64,000 nucleotides of DNA from Gammaproteobacteria bacterium (GTDB lineage Bacteria; Pseudomonadota; Gammaproteobacteria; S012-40): positions 1 through 64,000 of the forward strand of contig JAOUMY010000007.1 in NCBI GenBank assembly GCA_029881255.1. The letters run 5' to 3'. The translations under genes and the position numbers were made by a program. Below, piece after piece: positions 36,060 through 44,931 of this stretch (positions are counted from its first letter, which is position 1; each line of letters opens with the position of its first letter). Under the pieces are notes generated by a model. It was not told the origin of the DNA and searched no databases. It saw nothing but the letters and a program-made list of their open reading frames with translations.

Positions 36060-37739
36060 TTATGCGCTTGCTTCTGGAATGGTTTGAACTTCCGTAGAAG
36101 AATTGTCTGGAAAGCGTAATACAAACCAGAAGCGTGAACCTTTTCCTGGCGTACTTTCCACTCCGATATATCCTCCCATTAGTTCAACCAGCTGTTTACT
36201 AATCGCTAAACCAAGTCCTATACCGCCATGGATACGGGTAAAAGATTCATCGACCTGGGTGAATTTTTCAAAGATATAGGTGAGTTTGCCTTTTTCGATA
36301 CCGCAACCGGTGTCTGTAACCGAGAATCGCAGCAGATTCCAGTTGTTATTGTCTTTGCTCACTTTAAGAATAATGGAACCGTGTTGCGTAAATTTATAGG
36401 CGTTGCTGATAAGATTAACCAGGATTTGTCGCAGTCGAATTGGATCTCCTTGTTGCGTTTCCGATAGCATCGGATCATATTGGAGTATGAGTTCTAAATC
36501 GGGTTTTTCGTGTGACTTCCTGAAGAGCTCTAGAACTTCTTCCAGTAGTTTTCGCAAATTGAAGGTTTCGAACTGCAGCGCAAATTCTCCTGACACGTTT
36601 TGAGAGTAGTCAAGAACATTGCTTAGTAGTTCGAGTAGATGAAGTCCCTGCGCATAGAGTACATCGACATATTGTGTTTGTTCTTCATCCAGCGGAGTAT
36701 CCTTTAGGGAATCTGCCATTCCGATGATGCCGTTCAATGGCGTTCTTACCTCGTGGCTCATATTGGCGAGAAATAGTGACTTAGCCTTGTTTGATGCCTC
36801 TGCCGCATCCATGGCTTTAGATAAATCGGCGAGCGTATTTTGCAGGTCGGTGGTGGCTAGTCGTCGCCTTTCCACTTCTTCAGATAACATGTGATTGTTT
36901 TCAGCGAGTTGACTCTGAGAATTTGCAAGCTCAATGAGCGAGGAGCGAAATTTTTCCAGACTTCTGCAGACGGTTGCAATTTCATCATTTTCTCCTCTCA
37001 AGGGAATTTCAATATCTGTGTTGCCTTGTTGTAAATCGTTTAGCGTCTTGCTTATTACGCTAACATTGCGAGACATACTGCGCGTAACAGCAAAGCTCGT
37101 CAATAGCATAATCATGACAAATGCTGCTATGACGGTGCCAATAGGGTGGTACACGTCCTTGATGGTATCCATCTCCACAACCAGTTCGCTATTAATGTGA
37201 GATGAAATGTCAAAAATAATATGCGAAAGAAAGCTATTGGTTTTGTTAAAGCTGTTAGACGCCTCAAGCAAATATTTTTCTGACAGCCTGAGATTTACGG
37301 TAATCATCTCTATCGCGAGACTGATGGATTTTCGGTAAAGAATTAACTCGTCATGTATTTGATCAAAATTAATTTCATAGTCAAAATGATGCGCGTTCGG
37401 GGAGTGATTTACTTTGTTGGAAAGCTGGCTAACCAGGTTATCGATTCTATCGAGGTAGTTGCGACCAAGTAGGTAGGCATCTTGTTCGCTATAATTTTTC
37501 GGCGCATTTTTAATCAGATTAAATATATCATTGTGAATGCTTGAAAGTTCCTCGAAGCCCCGAGCAACAAGATGTAGTTGATGAATTTCCTCGATTGCGA
37601 TGTGTTCTACCGTGTCTTCATACTGGCTGGCAGTTAAGAAGGTAAACGTGCTGGCAGTAACGATACCCAGGCTTGCAAGGAATAAAGTGAGTCGTATCTG
37701 ATTTTTAAACGACCAACTGGAAAAGCTATTGAATTTCAT
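36060..37739 (-). CDS. Membrane sensor histidine kinase
   Basis: This 559-aa protein has TM1 near 20-40, a helical periplasmic domain of about 150 residues, TM2 near 195-215, a HAMP domain, a coiled coil, then HisKA with '[13 protein letters not shown]' (His329) and HATPase motifs ('[10 protein letters not shown]', 'DTGCGIEKG', '[10 protein letters not shown]'). It has no receiver or HPt domain. Its start overlaps the end of the upstream histidine phosphatase gene by 14 bases, so the two are co-translated. The orphan HPt protein at 41033 or another regulator may receive the signal (inference). Confidence 0.92.
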   Translation of the reverse strand: MKFNSFSSWSFKNQIRLTLFLASLGIVTASTFTFLTASQYEDTVEHIAIEEIHQLHLVARGFEELSSIHNDIFNLIKNAPKNYSEQDAYLLGRNYLDRIDNLVSQLSNKVNHSPNAHHFDYEINFDQIHDELILYRKSISLAIEMITVNLRLSEKYLLEASNSFNKTNSFLSHIIFDISSHINSELVVEMDTIKDVYHPIGTVIAAFVMIMLLTSFAVTRSMSRNVSVISKTLNDLQQGNTDIEIPLRGENDEIATVCRSLEKFRSSLIELANSQSQLAENNHMLSEEVERRRLATTDLQNTLADLSKAMDAAEASNKAKSLFLANMSHEVRTPLNGIIGMADSLKDTPLDEEQTQYVDVLYAQGLHLLELLSNVLDYSQNVSGEFALQFETFNLRKLLEEVLELFRKSHEKPDLELILQYDPMLSETQQGDPIRLRQILVNLISNAYKFTQHGSIILKVSKDNNNWNLLRFSVTDTGCGIEKGKLTYIFEKFTQVDESFTRIHGGIGLGLAISKQLVELMGGYIGVESTPGKGSRFWFVLRFPDNSSTEVQTIPEASA

Positions 37740-38388
37740 CTTTCCCGGATTTTCTTGTTATCGTCTTCCAGGTCTCTGGTAAAACCGCATAGATTTCTGA
37801 AAACGAATGATTGTCGTCTGACTTGAATATATGGATTACCCCTTCTGGCTTAGGCCAGATTCCGATAGCCTCCTGTAAATTTGCCGTGTGCGCGACGATC
37901 ACCTCATTTGTTCCGCCAGGAGGAATTTTGTGTAGTAGCTCGTTAAGAATGCGGGACTTTTTTTCGCGTTCCTCCCGTGTAAGGCTCATTACAAAGTAAA
38001 GCGAGTCATTTACCTGCGGTGCGCCAAAGGAAAGTTGAGCAGTCTCTATACAGCGGCAAAATGGGCTGCTGTGAATTTCGTGGATGGGAATGTTCATGTC
38101 CCGGAATGCCTGGCCTATCCACCTTGCCTGATTTCTGCCAGTCTCGGATAGCATTCGTTGAGTAGTACAGTCCTTCAGGTTTACTGGTTGGACATCTTCT
38201 TGTGTGTGGTCGGTTGCGGTATGCCGCATATAGATCACATAGCCGCCTTTTTTCAAAGTAGGAATGAAATCACGTAGAGCCGAGTCGGCAAGTAGGTGAG
38301 GCTGATTTGCCGCATAAACTGGTAAGGTGCCCAAGAAGACTATTGGGATTAATATGAAGAAATTCGCACAAAGATGGCCAGGTTTCAT
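37726..38388 (-). CDS. Periplasmic histidine phosphatase-family protein
   Basis: This 220-aa protein has a signal peptide ending near 'LPVYAANQ' and a SixA/phosphoglycerate-mutase-like domain. The catalytic motif is 'YMRHTA' (usually RHG), followed by '[13 protein letters not shown]', '[11 protein letters not shown]' and the second catalytic His in 'VIVAHTANL'. The signal peptide puts it in the periplasm, away from cytoplasmic phosphohistidine. Overlap with the downstream sensor kinase gene suggests it supplies or shapes that kinase's input, for example by dephosphorylating a periplasmic ligand (inference). Confidence 0.85.
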   Translation of the reverse strand: MKPGHLCANFFILIPIVFLGTLPVYAANQPHLLADSALRDFIPTLKKGGYVIYMRHTATDHTQEDVQPVNLKDCTTQRMLSETGRNQARWIGQAFRDMNIPIHEIHSSPFCRCIETAQLSFGAPQVNDSLYFVMSLTREEREKKSRILNELLHKIPPGGTNEVIVAHTANLQEAIGIWPKPEGVIHIFKSDDNHSFSEIYAVLPETWKTITRKSGKDEIQ

Positions 38389-38558
38389 TTTTTATCACGC
38401 AACAAGGTCTATTGGGTTTATTTCGTCTCATATAAATAGAATCATTAGCAGGTAATTTGCGAGTAATAGTGGGGAAAAATGTGTAACTTATTGATATATA
38501 TGAGTGTACAGGTTTGTTTGGACAAAGCTCGGGTGGGATTATTCTTGATACGTCGGCG

Positions 38559-38582
38559 GTTTGGCATAATTTGTAGCCAAAC
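38559..38582. repeat. Inverted repeat GTTTGGC-N10-GCCAAAC
   Basis: Perfect 7-bp arms with a 10-base A/T-rich centre, about 35 bp upstream of the putative -10 box for the rpsP operon. It looks like a dimeric-regulator site; the regulator is unknown. Confidence 0.5.
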
Positions 38583-38615
38583 AAGGGATAATCCTTTAAA
38601 TCACATCCACATTAG

Positions 38616-38621
38616 TATAAA
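38616..38621 (+). promoter_or_regulatory. Candidate -10 box (TATAAA) for the rpsP operon
   Basis: TATAAAATTCGCCGC has an A/T -10 followed by a G/C-rich discriminator, a combination common at ribosomal promoters. No good -35 lies 17 bases upstream, so this is tentative. Confidence 0.35.
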
Positions 38622-38640
38622 ATTCGCCGCTTCTTTGGGC

Positions 38641-38709
38641 ATGGGTGGCTTGCGCGCGCCCGGCGGAGGCCGTAGACGGACCCGCAATAGGCCTACTGAT
38701 TTATTTTGA
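38641..38709 (+). CDS. Possible 22-codon Arg-rich leader peptide upstream of rpsP
   Basis: An ATG 20 bases after the candidate -10 box opens a 22-codon frame with six Arg and six Gly, ending TGA 15 bases before the rpsP ATG. Its start has no Shine-Dalgarno beyond a GGG. The G/C-rich stretch could equally be a structured RNA leader that happens to be open. Confidence 0.25.
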   Translation: MGGLRAPGGGRRRTRNRPTDLF

Positions 38710-38724
38710 TGAGGATTTGAGTAG

Positions 38725-38961
38725 ATGGTAACGATTCGTTTATCACGCGGCGGCGCAAAAAAGCGTCCTTTCTACCACATGGTTGTAACTGACAAGCGTA
38801 ATCGCCGCGATGGCCGTTATCTTGAGCGTGTCGGCTTTTTCAATCCTATTGCAACTGGCGCTGAAGAGCGTCTTCGCGTCAACAAGGAGCGCGTGGAATT
38901 CTGGTTAGGCCAGGGTGCACAAACTTCTGAACGCGTTGCAAAATTGCTGAAAGAGGCATAA
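38725..38961 (+). CDS. rpsP: 30S ribosomal protein S16
   Basis: This 78-aa protein is a standard S16: '[18 protein letters not shown]', '[19 protein letters not shown]' and '[12 protein letters not shown]'. GAGG lies 10 bases before the ATG. It is the first gene of the conserved rpsP-rimM-trmD-rplS operon. Confidence 0.98.
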   Translation: MVTIRLSRGGAKKRPFYHMVVTDKRNRRDGRYLERVGFFNPIATGAEERLRVNKERVEFWLGQGAQTSERVAKLLKEA

Positions 38962-38973
38962 GCCAAAGTACGC

Positions 38974-39480
38974 ATGGGTGGTGAGAGTCCGATTATCGTC
39001 GGTAGGATTTCGGGCATATATGGTGTGAAAGGATGGGTGAAGGTCTATTCTCACACCAATCCAATAGATAACATCACGCATTACAATCCCTGGTTGCTCC
39101 GAACAGGCCAGGGATGGCAGCCCCGTAAGGTGGTTGCTGCCCGGCAGCATGGTAAGGGCATTGTTGCCCTACTAGAAGACTGCCACGACCGGGATCATGC
39201 CCGAGCGCTGATTGATGTCGATATCGGCATCACCAGGGAACAGCTTCCAGCACTTGCCCCAGGCGAGTATTACTGGAATGATCTGGAAGGTCTGAGCGTT
39301 GAACATATCGATGGAACGCCAATGGGGAGAGTAGACCATCTATTCGCGACCGGCGCTAACGATGTGATGGTAGTCAAAGGCGATGTTGAACGCTTGATTC
39401 CATTTGTTCAGGGTTCCGTGATAGTTGAAATAGACCTGGAAAAACAGCTTGTTAAAGTTGATTGGCCCTTGGACTTTTAA
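38974..39480 (+). CDS. rimM: Ribosome maturation factor RimM
   Basis: RimM assists maturation of the 30S head and binds S19. The 168-aa protein starts 'VGRISGIYGVKGWVKVYS' and contains 'LAPGEYYWNDLEGL' of the PRC-barrel half and 'GRVDHLFATGANDV'. It lies 12 bases after rpsP and 20 bases before trmD. Confidence 0.96.
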   Translation: MGGESPIIVGRISGIYGVKGWVKVYSHTNPIDNITHYNPWLLRTGQGWQPRKVVAARQHGKGIVALLEDCHDRDHARALIDVDIGITREQLPALAPGEYYWNDLEGLSVEHIDGTPMGRVDHLFATGANDVMVVKGDVERLIPFVQGSVIVEIDLEKQLVKVDWPLDF

Positions 39481-39500
39481 GCGGTTCAGGCGCCAGATGA

Positions 39501-40244
39501 ATGAAAATTGACGTCGTAACACTCTTCCCGCAAATGCTGACGGGATTTCTGGAATATGGTGTTATTGGCAGAGCGGTGAAGCGCAAGGATTTGGACATAC
39601 AGGTCTGGAACCCGCGAGACTTTACCGCCGATCGTCACCGTACTGTCGATGACCGTCCATTTGGTGGTGGTCCCGGGATGGTGATGATGGTAGAACCGCT
39701 GCAGAAGGCGGTGCAGGCAGCAAAGGCAGCTGGGCCTGTGGGACGCAAAGTGATTTATCTTTCTCCCCAGGGGCGCAGATTGGACCAGCAGGGTCTGCAG
39801 GAATTATCGCAACGTCCAGGTGTAATATTAGTCGCTGGTCGTTATGAAGGCGTCGATGAACGTTTCATCGAGTCTGAAGTCGATGAGGAGTGGTCTATAG
39901 GGGACTACGTACTCAGTGGGGGCGAATTGGCAGCTATGGTCTTAATAGACGGCATGGCGCGTTTACTCCCAGGAGTGCTTGGGCACGAGGCATCGGCACA
40001 AGAGGATTCTTTTGTGTCGGGCTTACTGGATTGTCCGCACTATACCCGGCCCGAAAGCTATCAAGGCGAGACGGTACCAGCGGTATTGTTAAGTGGTGAT
40101 CATCAGGCGATAGCCCGCTGGCGCGAGAAACAGGCGCTGGGCCGGACCTGGTTAAGAAGGCCGGAATTGATAAATGAATCCGAGCTGGATGAACGACAGC
40201 AGTTGTTACTGCGGGAATTCATCCAGGAACAAAATGAATCTTGA
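39501..40244 (+). CDS. trmD: tRNA (guanine37-N1)-methyltransferase
   Basis: TrmD methylates G37 of tRNAs using SAM bound in a trefoil knot, preventing +1 frameshifts. The 247-aa protein shows '[10 protein letters not shown]', '[11 protein letters not shown]', '[10 protein letters not shown]', '[12 protein letters not shown]' and '[15 protein letters not shown]'. Complete and typical. Confidence 0.98.
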   Translation: MKIDVVTLFPQMLTGFLEYGVIGRAVKRKDLDIQVWNPRDFTADRHRTVDDRPFGGGPGMVMMVEPLQKAVQAAKAAGPVGRKVIYLSPQGRRLDQQGLQELSQRPGVILVAGRYEGVDERFIESEVDEEWSIGDYVLSGGELAAMVLIDGMARLLPGVLGHEASAQEDSFVSGLLDCPHYTRPESYQGETVPAVLLSGDHQAIARWREKQALGRTWLRRPELINESELDERQQLLLREFIQEQNES

Positions 40245-40269
40245 ATACATCGATATTATGGAGTGAGCC

Positions 40270-40617
40270 ATGAGCAACATTATTAATCAGCTCGAAGCCG
40301 AACAAATGAAGACCGATGTCCCTGACTTTGCGCCAGGTGATACTGTTGTTGTTCAGGTCAAAGTGGTTGAAGGTAACCGTGAGCGTTTGCAGGCCTTTGA
40401 AGGCATTGTTATTGGCAAACGTAATCGTGGTCTGAATTCCGCTTTCACTGTACGTAAGATTTCCCACGGTGAAGGGGTTGAGCGTACTTTCCAGACACAT
40501 AGCCCTGCGGTTGACAGCATTACCGTTAAGCGTCGTGGAGATGTACGTCGTGCCAAGCTTTACTATCTGCGTGAACTGCAAGGTAAGGCAGCTCGAATCA
40601 AAGAAAAGCTTTCATAA
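40270..40617 (+). CDS. rplS: 50S ribosomal protein L19
   Basis: This 115-aa protein matches L19: '[13 protein letters not shown]', '[16 protein letters not shown]', '[10 protein letters not shown]' and '[10 protein letters not shown]'. GGAG lies 7-10 bases before the ATG. Last gene of the operon, followed by a strong terminator. Confidence 0.98.
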   Translation: MSNIINQLEAEQMKTDVPDFAPGDTVVVQVKVVEGNRERLQAFEGIVIGKRNRGLNSAFTVRKISHGEGVERTFQTHSPAVDSITVKRRGDVRRAKLYYLRELQGKAARIKEKLS

Positions 40618-40640
40618 AGTCTACTTTATGAGACTACGGA

Positions 40641-40667
40641 AAGGCGTGCATAGCACGCCTTTTTTTT
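40641..40667 (+). terminator. Terminator of the rpsP-rplS operon
   Basis: Stem AGGCGTGC/GCACGCCT, ATA loop and seven further T. It lies 24 bases after the rplS stop and also faces the convergent DUF2892 gene. Confidence 0.95.
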
Positions 40668-40674
40668 GTAGTGT

Positions 40675-40878
40675 CTATCCGTTTTTATAGGTTGAAATTT
40701 TGCCGAGCCAATATAGCGGACAAAAATTGATCAGTGCAGTTAAGATCATTATTGCCGCCAGCACTCCCAGTACTATCGTCAAAACGCCTTGAACGGCGCC
40801 AGAGGCAATAACACCGATACATGCAATACCAATTATGATGCGAATAATTTTATCGGTTGTACCCAAGTTTTTGTTCAT
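40675..40878 (-). CDS. DUF2892 (YgaP-type) membrane protein
   Basis: This 67-aa protein starts 'MNKNLGTTDKIIRIIIG' and has two membrane helices with a closing 'NFCPLYWLG', the DUF2892 pattern. Such domains occur alone or fused to rhodanese (YgaP), and the Cys in 'FCPLY' is conserved. The role of the standalone form is unknown. Confidence 0.88.
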   Translation of the reverse strand: MNKNLGTTDKIIRIIIGIACIGVIASGAVQGVLTIVLGVLAAIMILTALINFCPLYWLGKISTYKNG

Positions 40879-41032
40879 GACTGTGCCAACTCCTTTTCTG
40901 AAATACTAGTTATCAAGCCTACACCTATTACAGTACACAAACCGATACTTGTCAGTACGTGTTATGGCGCTCAGGAAATATATTTTTACAATTCTCAGGT
41001 AAATACCTTTCTATCAGGTTCGATACCCTCAT

Positions 41033-41404
41033 ATGACCGTACTGAAAGGGAACATTCCCAGCATGGAATTGGAAAATATCGATCAGCTCCCCGTATTTGA
41101 TGAGGAAAGTACTGCGAACATGCGTAGTATGCTGGGCGATGAATTTGATCAAATCGTCAATGAATTCATCGATACCACACCGCCATTGATCGAAGCATTG
41201 TCTCTCGCCATAGAACAAGGCGACAAAGAGCAAATTATTGGCGTATCTCACCGACTCAAGAGCGGTAGCGCCAATCTGGGGATGATGGCATTTTCTACGG
41301 TTTGTAAATATATAGAAGAAAATATGCGCAACGGTGACGATGTGGATCTTCATCACTCACTGTCACTCCTTGTTCAGCAATTCGCTCGTATAAAATCCCA
41401 CTAA
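41033..41404 (+). CDS. Standalone HPt (histidine phosphotransfer) protein
   Basis: This 123-aa protein is a single HPt four-helix bundle with the phospho-accepting His in 'SHRLKSGSANLG'. It would shuttle phosphate from a hybrid kinase receiver to a response regulator. No kinase or regulator is adjacent. An internal ATG at 41063 is an equally good start (AAAGGGAA 12 bases upstream), giving 113 aa. Confidence 0.88.
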   Translation: MTVLKGNIPSMELENIDQLPVFDEESTANMRSMLGDEFDQIVNEFIDTTPPLIEALSLAIEQGDKEQIIGVSHRLKSGSANLGMMAFSTVCKYIEENMRNGDDVDLHHSLSLLVQQFARIKSH

Positions 41405-41470
41405 TTCTTCGCCGGCAACACCTAAGTCATGCTATGTTTTGTGCAGGTAAAACCAGTACAGGTAATTGTC

Positions 41471-41929
41471 ATGGAAACAGTCAGCCTCGATACGCCAATT
41501 GGCTTCCTGCAAGCGTCAATCAGTGAGGGGAAGATTACCTCACTGGATTTTTCCGATGATGAGACTGGCGCGAACTCAGTAAGAGTCTCCCATCCAATAC
41601 TCCAGCAATTACAACGTTATTTTGAAGATCCCAGGTTTCCGTTTGCGGTGGATATTTCGCCCCAGGGAACGGAGTATCAGCAACGTGTTTGGGATGCGCT
41701 AAGACAAATACCGGTGGGAAGCACTATCACTTATGGCGAGTTGGCCAAGCGCCTGGGAAGTAGTGCGCGGGCTATTGGAAATGCCTGTCGCAAGAATCCC
41801 GTTCCATTGATTGTTCCTTGTCATCGTGTTGTCAGTCAAAAAGGGATCGGCGGCTTCATGGGGCAAGTGAACGGAAAAGAGATTGCAATAAAACAGTGGT
41901 TATTGCGACATGAAGGTGTGGAGTATTGA
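41471..41929 (+). CDS. ogt: Methylated-DNA--protein-cysteine methyltransferase
   Basis: Ogt removes O6-methyl groups from guanine by suicidal transfer to its Cys. From the ATG at 41471 (AGGTAA upstream) the protein is 152 aa with 'GTEYQQRVWDALRQIPVG', 'ARAIGNACRKNP' and the acceptor motif 'IVPCHRVV'. An upstream ATG at 41429 adds 14 residues without homology. The stop overlaps the xerD start. Confidence 0.93.
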   Translation: METVSLDTPIGFLQASISEGKITSLDFSDDETGANSVRVSHPILQQLQRYFEDPRFPFAVDISPQGTEYQQRVWDALRQIPVGSTITYGELAKRLGSSARAIGNACRKNPVPLIVPCHRVVSQKGIGGFMGQVNGKEIAIKQWLLRHEGVEY

Positions 41930-42831
41930 GTGCTGTTGTAGAGACCTCTGCCGGATTAATCGAACGTTTCATTGATGCGATGTGGATGGAAGCCGGCTTG
42001 AGCGAAAATACGCTCAATGCCTATCGTAAAGATCTTGAAAGTCTGCGTGCTTGGTTGCATGTGAAGGGAGTCGATATCGAACTCGCGCAACGTAGTGATT
42101 TGCTGGCTTACCTCGGGGCGCTTAGTCGAGATGGTCGCAAGCCTCGTTCAATGGCGAGATTGCTGTCTGCCATGCGGCGTTTTTTTCGCTATTTGGTAAG
42201 AGAGGGTTTGCGAGAGGATGAACCTACTCGTTTAATCGAATCTCCTCGTCTGGGACGTACGCTACCGGCAACGCTGAGCGAAGAGGAGGTTGACAGCTTA
42301 CTCGCTGCGCCTGCTGAGGACAGTGATCTCGGTATGCGTGACAGGGCGATGTTGGAGCTGTTGTATGCGACGGGGCTGAGGGTATCCGAGCTGGTGGGCC
42401 TGTTGTTGAGCCAGATCAGTCTCAACCAGGGAGTGGTTAGGGTCGTTGGTAAGGGAAATAAGGAACGGCTGGTGCCTATGGGGGATGAAGCCGTTAGTCG
42501 CTTGCAACAATATCTCCGTGTGGCGCGACCTGGTTTGATGAACGGTCGCATGAGCGATTCGGTCTTTGTCACCGCTCGTGGCACTGGTATGACCCGCCAC
42601 GCATTCTGGCATATTATTCGGCGTTATGCCCTTGTTGCTGGGATCACCAAACCCTTGTCACCACATACGCTGAGACATGCTTTTGCTACCCATTTGCTCA
42701 ATCATGGTGCCGATTTGCGAGTGGTTCAGCTCCTGCTTGGACATAGTGATCTCTCGACGACGCAGATATATACCCATGTTGCACGGGAACGGTTGAAATC
42801 CCTTCACTCAGCGCATCATCCGCGCGGATAA
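41926..42831 (+). CDS. xerD: Tyrosine recombinase XerD
   Basis: XerD with XerC resolves chromosome dimers at dif. The 301-aa protein has a SAM-like N-terminal domain ('LSENTLNAYRKDLESL') and a catalytic domain with Arg in 'ATGLRVSELVGL', Lys in 'VVGKGNKERLVP', 'HTLRHAFATHLLNHG', 'LLGHSDLSTTQIYTH' and the nucleophilic Tyr. The TTG start overlaps the ogt stop (TTGA), with GGAG just upstream. The following dsbC gene is a usual neighbour of xerD. Confidence 0.95.
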   Translation: MSAVVETSAGLIERFIDAMWMEAGLSENTLNAYRKDLESLRAWLHVKGVDIELAQRSDLLAYLGALSRDGRKPRSMARLLSAMRRFFRYLVREGLREDEPTRLIESPRLGRTLPATLSEEEVDSLLAAPAEDSDLGMRDRAMLELLYATGLRVSELVGLLLSQISLNQGVVRVVGKGNKERLVPMGDEAVSRLQQYLRVARPGLMNGRMSDSVFVTARGTGMTRHAFWHIIRRYALVAGITKPLSPHTLRHAFATHLLNHGADLRVVQLLLGHSDLSTTQIYTHVARERLKSLHSAHHPRG

Positions 42832-42951
42832 AAATCGAAATCTTTTACATGTTTACCTGTCAAAAAACTCAATTCCGGTGGCCACAGGGCGATAACGCTG
42901 GTATGTTGTGCCCCATTATTCGGGGTGGTAGCGCCAATTCAGGAGTAAAAA

Positions 42952-43677
42952 GTGAAAAAATTGAAGTTAATTGCTGCGATTATGTTGCTAATAGCGCCGA
43001 CTATGCAGGTTTTTGCTGATAATCAAAAGGAAATTGAAGGAATCAGAGCCGCCTTAGCCAAAATTATCCCTCAGAATAAACCCGATGTAATTTCGCCATC
43101 ACATATTCCGGGTATCTATGAAGCGGTTTTCGGGGCGCAGATTGTCTATCTTTCTGCCGATGCGCGTTACTTTATCCAGGGTGACCTTATTGACCTCACT
43201 ACCAAGGTTAATCTGACCGAGCAAACGCGCGCAGTTCAGCGCAAGAAACTGGTGAAGAAAATGGATGAATCCACCATGGTGGTATTCAATCCCAAGGGGA
43301 AAGTAAAGCACACCATTTCTGTGTTTACTGATATTGATTGTGGTTACTGCCGCAAACTGCATCGTGAAATGGAAACCTACCTGGAAAAAGGTATCAAGAT
43401 TCGTTATCTCTCGTTCCCGCGTTCCGGCCCCAACACCAAATCTTACTTCAAGGCGATTAGTGTCTGGTGCGCCAAAGATAAACAAGATGCCATGACTCGT
43501 TCAAAGTCGGGTGAAGAACTGCCTAAAGCGGATTGCAAACACCCAATCGATGAGCATATGCGTATGGCAGAAGATTTCGGCGTATCCGGAACGCCAACTA
43601 TTGTGCTCGAAAATGGCGAAGTGATCCCTGGATATGTGCCAGCCGAGCGTCTTGAGAAGATTCTGAAAGACGTATAA
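42952..43677 (+). CDS. dsbC: Thiol:disulfide interchange protein DsbC
   Basis: This periplasmic disulfide isomerase is 241 aa with a signal peptide ending 'MQVFA', an N-terminal dimerisation domain ('IYLSADARYFIQGDLID'-type strands) and a thioredoxin domain with active site 'DCGYCRKLH'. A cis-Pro loop 'GVSGTPTIVLENG' and a second structural Cys pair ('VWCAKDK', 'ADCKHP') are present. The GTG start has AGGAG 8 bases upstream. The kinship could also fit DsbG, but 'CGYC' favours DsbC. Confidence 0.95.
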   Translation: MKKLKLIAAIMLLIAPTMQVFADNQKEIEGIRAALAKIIPQNKPDVISPSHIPGIYEAVFGAQIVYLSADARYFIQGDLIDLTTKVNLTEQTRAVQRKKLVKKMDESTMVVFNPKGKVKHTISVFTDIDCGYCRKLHREMETYLEKGIKIRYLSFPRSGPNTKSYFKAISVWCAKDKQDAMTRSKSGEELPKADCKHPIDEHMRMAEDFGVSGTPTIVLENGEVIPGYVPAERLEKILKDV

Positions 43678-43699
43678 GTCACTTTTTCCCCTTACATCA

Positions 43700-43736
43700 A
43701 AATGAACTGGATACACTCGATATCCAGTTCATTTTT
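43700..43736 (+). terminator. Terminator after dsbC
   Basis: Perfect 12-bp stem ATGAACTGGATA/TATCCAGTTCAT with a 7-base loop, followed by TTTTC. Confidence 0.9.
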
Positions 43737-43827
43737 CATATATTCAGGCGTCGCGTAGCGATTTTCAGCTACACTTTAAATACAAAAGCGATAAATAGTA
43801 CCTAGAAGTCTACGTGGGGAATCCGAC

Positions 43828-44829
43828 ATGAGCAGAGAGCTGACACTAGCGTTTGCCACGCTTGGGGCCTTTATTGTCCTGTCCAGTTGTGGTGGCAGCC
43901 GTTGCTCCAATGGTGTGGCAGAGTGTGGCAAGGTTTCCGACACTGCCTCCTATAGCCATACAGCAATTACCCTGAATAACAGTTTTTCTCCCACGCTCTT
44001 ACACCTTGCGGCTCCAGCTACAGCGCCACTGCAAGCACCCTGGGACGCTCGAGACAGGGGCTTAATGCGTATTGCTGCCGCGCGCACCCCGGACTCTGAT
44101 ATCGCCAAAGGCGTGGTGTTGGAGACGACTACGCCGTGCGAGGGCGGAGGCACACTGACAGATACCCAAAACAACGAACCGCCTCCATGGTATTCCCAGG
44201 GCGATAGCTACATCACGACTTATAGCGCCTGCGTGACTGGAGATACGCAAGTGGACGGCACGCGCTCGTATATTGTGGATGTCCTGACTGGGCAGCCGTA
44301 TGTCGATGTCAGCTGGTCCACAGGGACAACCATAGCAAGAGATATCAGACGCACCGATTTAATTTCGGGACAGGTTAGCTACGCCAAAGGCAGCATGAGC
44401 GAACTAATGGCGGTGGTTGACGGTGTTCAATATACGCAGATACTGGCGGGAAGTTCGGATCGTAACTGGTTCAATAATGGTCAGGAACAAATAGGCATAG
44501 AGGCTTATGAGGTGACATATGCGTGGGATGAAACGACGCAATTGTTCGAATGGGATTTTAAGGTTCAGAGCAATGGGCCGGTGACTGGTGAATCTGCAGC
44601 TGAAACCGTGCAAACCTTGCGCGGTACATTGGGGCAGCCGCCAGAGTCCGGGCAGTTTCGCAGCGCTAAAACCAGCAGTGGCGTTACCAGTGTGTCTACT
44701 ATAACCGCGATAGGTGGCGGCAATGTTTTGGTTGAGACAGATAGTGATGGTGACGGCATTGTCGACAATACAACGGAAACCACCTGGCGTTTATTGCTCC
44801 TGGACTCACCATTGAACCAATTTATCTAA
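43828..44829 (+). CDS. Lipoprotein of unknown function
   Basis: This 333-aa protein has a lipobox 'VLSSC' (Cys21), then 'GGSRCSNGVAECGK' with two more Cys. The rest is a Thr/Ser-rich, probably beta-rich secreted region with 'TTPCEGGG' and 'YSACVTG' forming another likely disulfide, and an acidic 'TDSDGDGIVDNTT' segment near the C terminus that resembles a Ca-binding thrombospondin-type-3 loop. No family recognised. It precedes a predicted outer-membrane protein by 100 bp. Confidence 0.85.
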   Translation: MSRELTLAFATLGAFIVLSSCGGSRCSNGVAECGKVSDTASYSHTAITLNNSFSPTLLHLAAPATAPLQAPWDARDRGLMRIAAARTPDSDIAKGVVLETTTPCEGGGTLTDTQNNEPPPWYSQGDSYITTYSACVTGDTQVDGTRSYIVDVLTGQPYVDVSWSTGTTIARDIRRTDLISGQVSYAKGSMSELMAVVDGVQYTQILAGSSDRNWFNNGQEQIGIEAYEVTYAWDETTQLFEWDFKVQSNGPVTGESAAETVQTLRGTLGQPPESGQFRSAKTSSGVTSVSTITAIGGGNVLVETDSDGDGIVDNTTETTWRLLLLDSPLNQFI

Positions 44830-44931
44830 ACTTTTCGGCGTGAACGTGCACTAACCTCATCTTAAGTCATTGTCTGTTATAGTCATCCGCCAGTAGACAG
44901 CAAGCGGCGGCAGTACACTGTTTCATCAACT

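Larger units (their letters stand above)
38389..38724. other. 336-bp region upstream of the rpsP operon
   Basis: It holds divergent promoters for the histidine phosphatase gene and the rpsP operon. The visible structures are a 24-bp inverted repeat (38559-38582), a small palindrome GGATAATCC next to it, a TATAAA -10-like box and a 22-codon basic ORF (38641-38709). No larger gene is supported. Confidence 0.6.

Noticed and set aside
38479-38640. A 76-codon gene ending at 38709
   Set aside because: The first part lies in the promoter and inverted-repeat region with no RBS or coding-like composition. Only the last 22 codons merit mention.
41926-42831. Phage or integron integrase
   Set aside because: Length and catalytic motifs are those of core XerD, with usual neighbour dsbC and no attachment-site repeats or phage genes.
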